Origin: Planosporangium thailandense
GTDB taxonomy: Bacteria; Actinomycetota; Actinomycetes; Mycobacteriales; Micromonosporaceae
Direction: 5' to 3'
Assembly (NCBI RefSeq): GCF_011947195.1
Contig: NZ_JAATVY010000003.1
Coordinates: 1 to 64,000 of the forward strand
Length of the DNA stretch: 64,000 nucleotides
Position numbers and translations under genes: made by a program. Positions 63,755-64,000 of this stretch are shown here, one piece after another. The notes beneath the pieces are model-generated. The model saw nothing but the letters and a program-made list of their open reading frames with translations. It made no database searches and was not told the DNA's origin. Position 1 is the stretch's first letter. Each line of letters opens with the position of its first letter.

Positions 63755-63876
63755 GCCCGGCGCGCGCCGGCCGGCGCCACGGGGGGTGACGCGCGCGGAC
63801 TCGCGCGGGTAGCGTGCGACCGAACCTGTCGCGGCGTTGCGGCCGGTTCGGTCGATGCGGCAGGAGGCACCCGCTC

Positions 63877-64000
63877 ATGTCCTACGACGACCCGCGTTAC
63901 CGGGGTGAGCACGACCAGGAGGACGGCGGCTTTCCCTACGCCGACACATACCCCGACGGCGGTGACTACTCGTATCCGGGTGAGCGCACGGACAGCATCC
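63877..64000 (+). CDS. N-terminus of a Tyr/Asp/Gly-rich protein (runs off the window)
   Basis: From ATG at 63877, with CAGGAGG just upstream, the frame reads MSYDDPRYRGEHDQEDGG and stays open to the end (41 residues). The stretch is polar and likely disordered. By position after the DUF3180 gene it may correspond to Rv3604c, a membrane protein with a long polar N-terminus, but too little is visible to be sure. Confidence 0.6.
   Translation, partial: MSYDDPRYRGEHDQEDGGFPYADTYPDGGDYSYPGERTDSI

Overview
The window is very GC-rich, uses GTG and TTG starts freely, and joins genes by 4-bp ATGA/GTGA overlaps. Its gene content (WhiB-family regulator, MarP, mycosin/EccC/EccD, Crp, FtsH, DUF3180) points to a high-GC actinobacterium, most likely a filamentous member of the Micromonosporaceae. 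All assignments are by reading motifs and gene order; no database search was run.

Two blocks keep the gene order known from Mycobacterium tuberculosis. Block A (about 3.2-12.8 kb, resuming at 28.6-32.9 kb) runs metallophosphoesterase, PonA2-type PBP, WhiB4/WblA, two ArsA-like ATPases, a DUF4177 protein, a RidA-like protein and a metallo-beta-lactamase-fold hydrolase, then Crp, Nth, a TlpA-like thioredoxin, a Nudix hydrolase and MarP. This matches Rv3683 to Rv3671c. Block B (39.7-50.5 and 61.4-64.0 kb) runs Ppa, DacB, a DUF2342 protein, TilS, Hpt, FtsH, FolE, then FolP, FolB, FolK and DUF3180. This matches Rv3628 to Rv3605c.

Lineage-specific material interrupts these blocks. At 12.8-28.5 kb lie a zinc-ribbon adenylate cyclase/ATPase/TPR protein, a Ser/Thr kinase, a convergent toxin-antitoxin-like pair, a six-gene AtuA-type acyl-CoA carboxylase/dehydrogenase operon with its TetR regulator, and a MarR/azoreductase pair. 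At 32.8-39.6 kb is a reduced type VII secretion locus (mycP, eccC, eccD only). Between tilS and hpt sit a gamma-glutamyltranspeptidase and a GlxA-type regulator. Between folE and folP (50.7-61.2 kb) are hypX, which consumes formyl-folate, and a seven-gene operon resembling the core of a Gram-positive type IV secretion system (VirB2-like, PrgI-like, VirB4, VirB6-like, VirB8/NTF2-like, a transglycosylase-M23 hydrolase and an unknown protein). That operon has no relaxase, coupling ATPase or integrase and is the most unusual system in the window.

The left edge carries the 5' part of a secreted repeat protein (seven YVTN-type propeller repeats, then 45-residue PLL/DUF346-like repeats) and a tRNA-Pro(CGG). 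At least seventeen genes show a TANNNT-like -10 box placed 6-7 nt before the start codon, which predicts leaderless transcription as a common mode here and was used to choose several starts.
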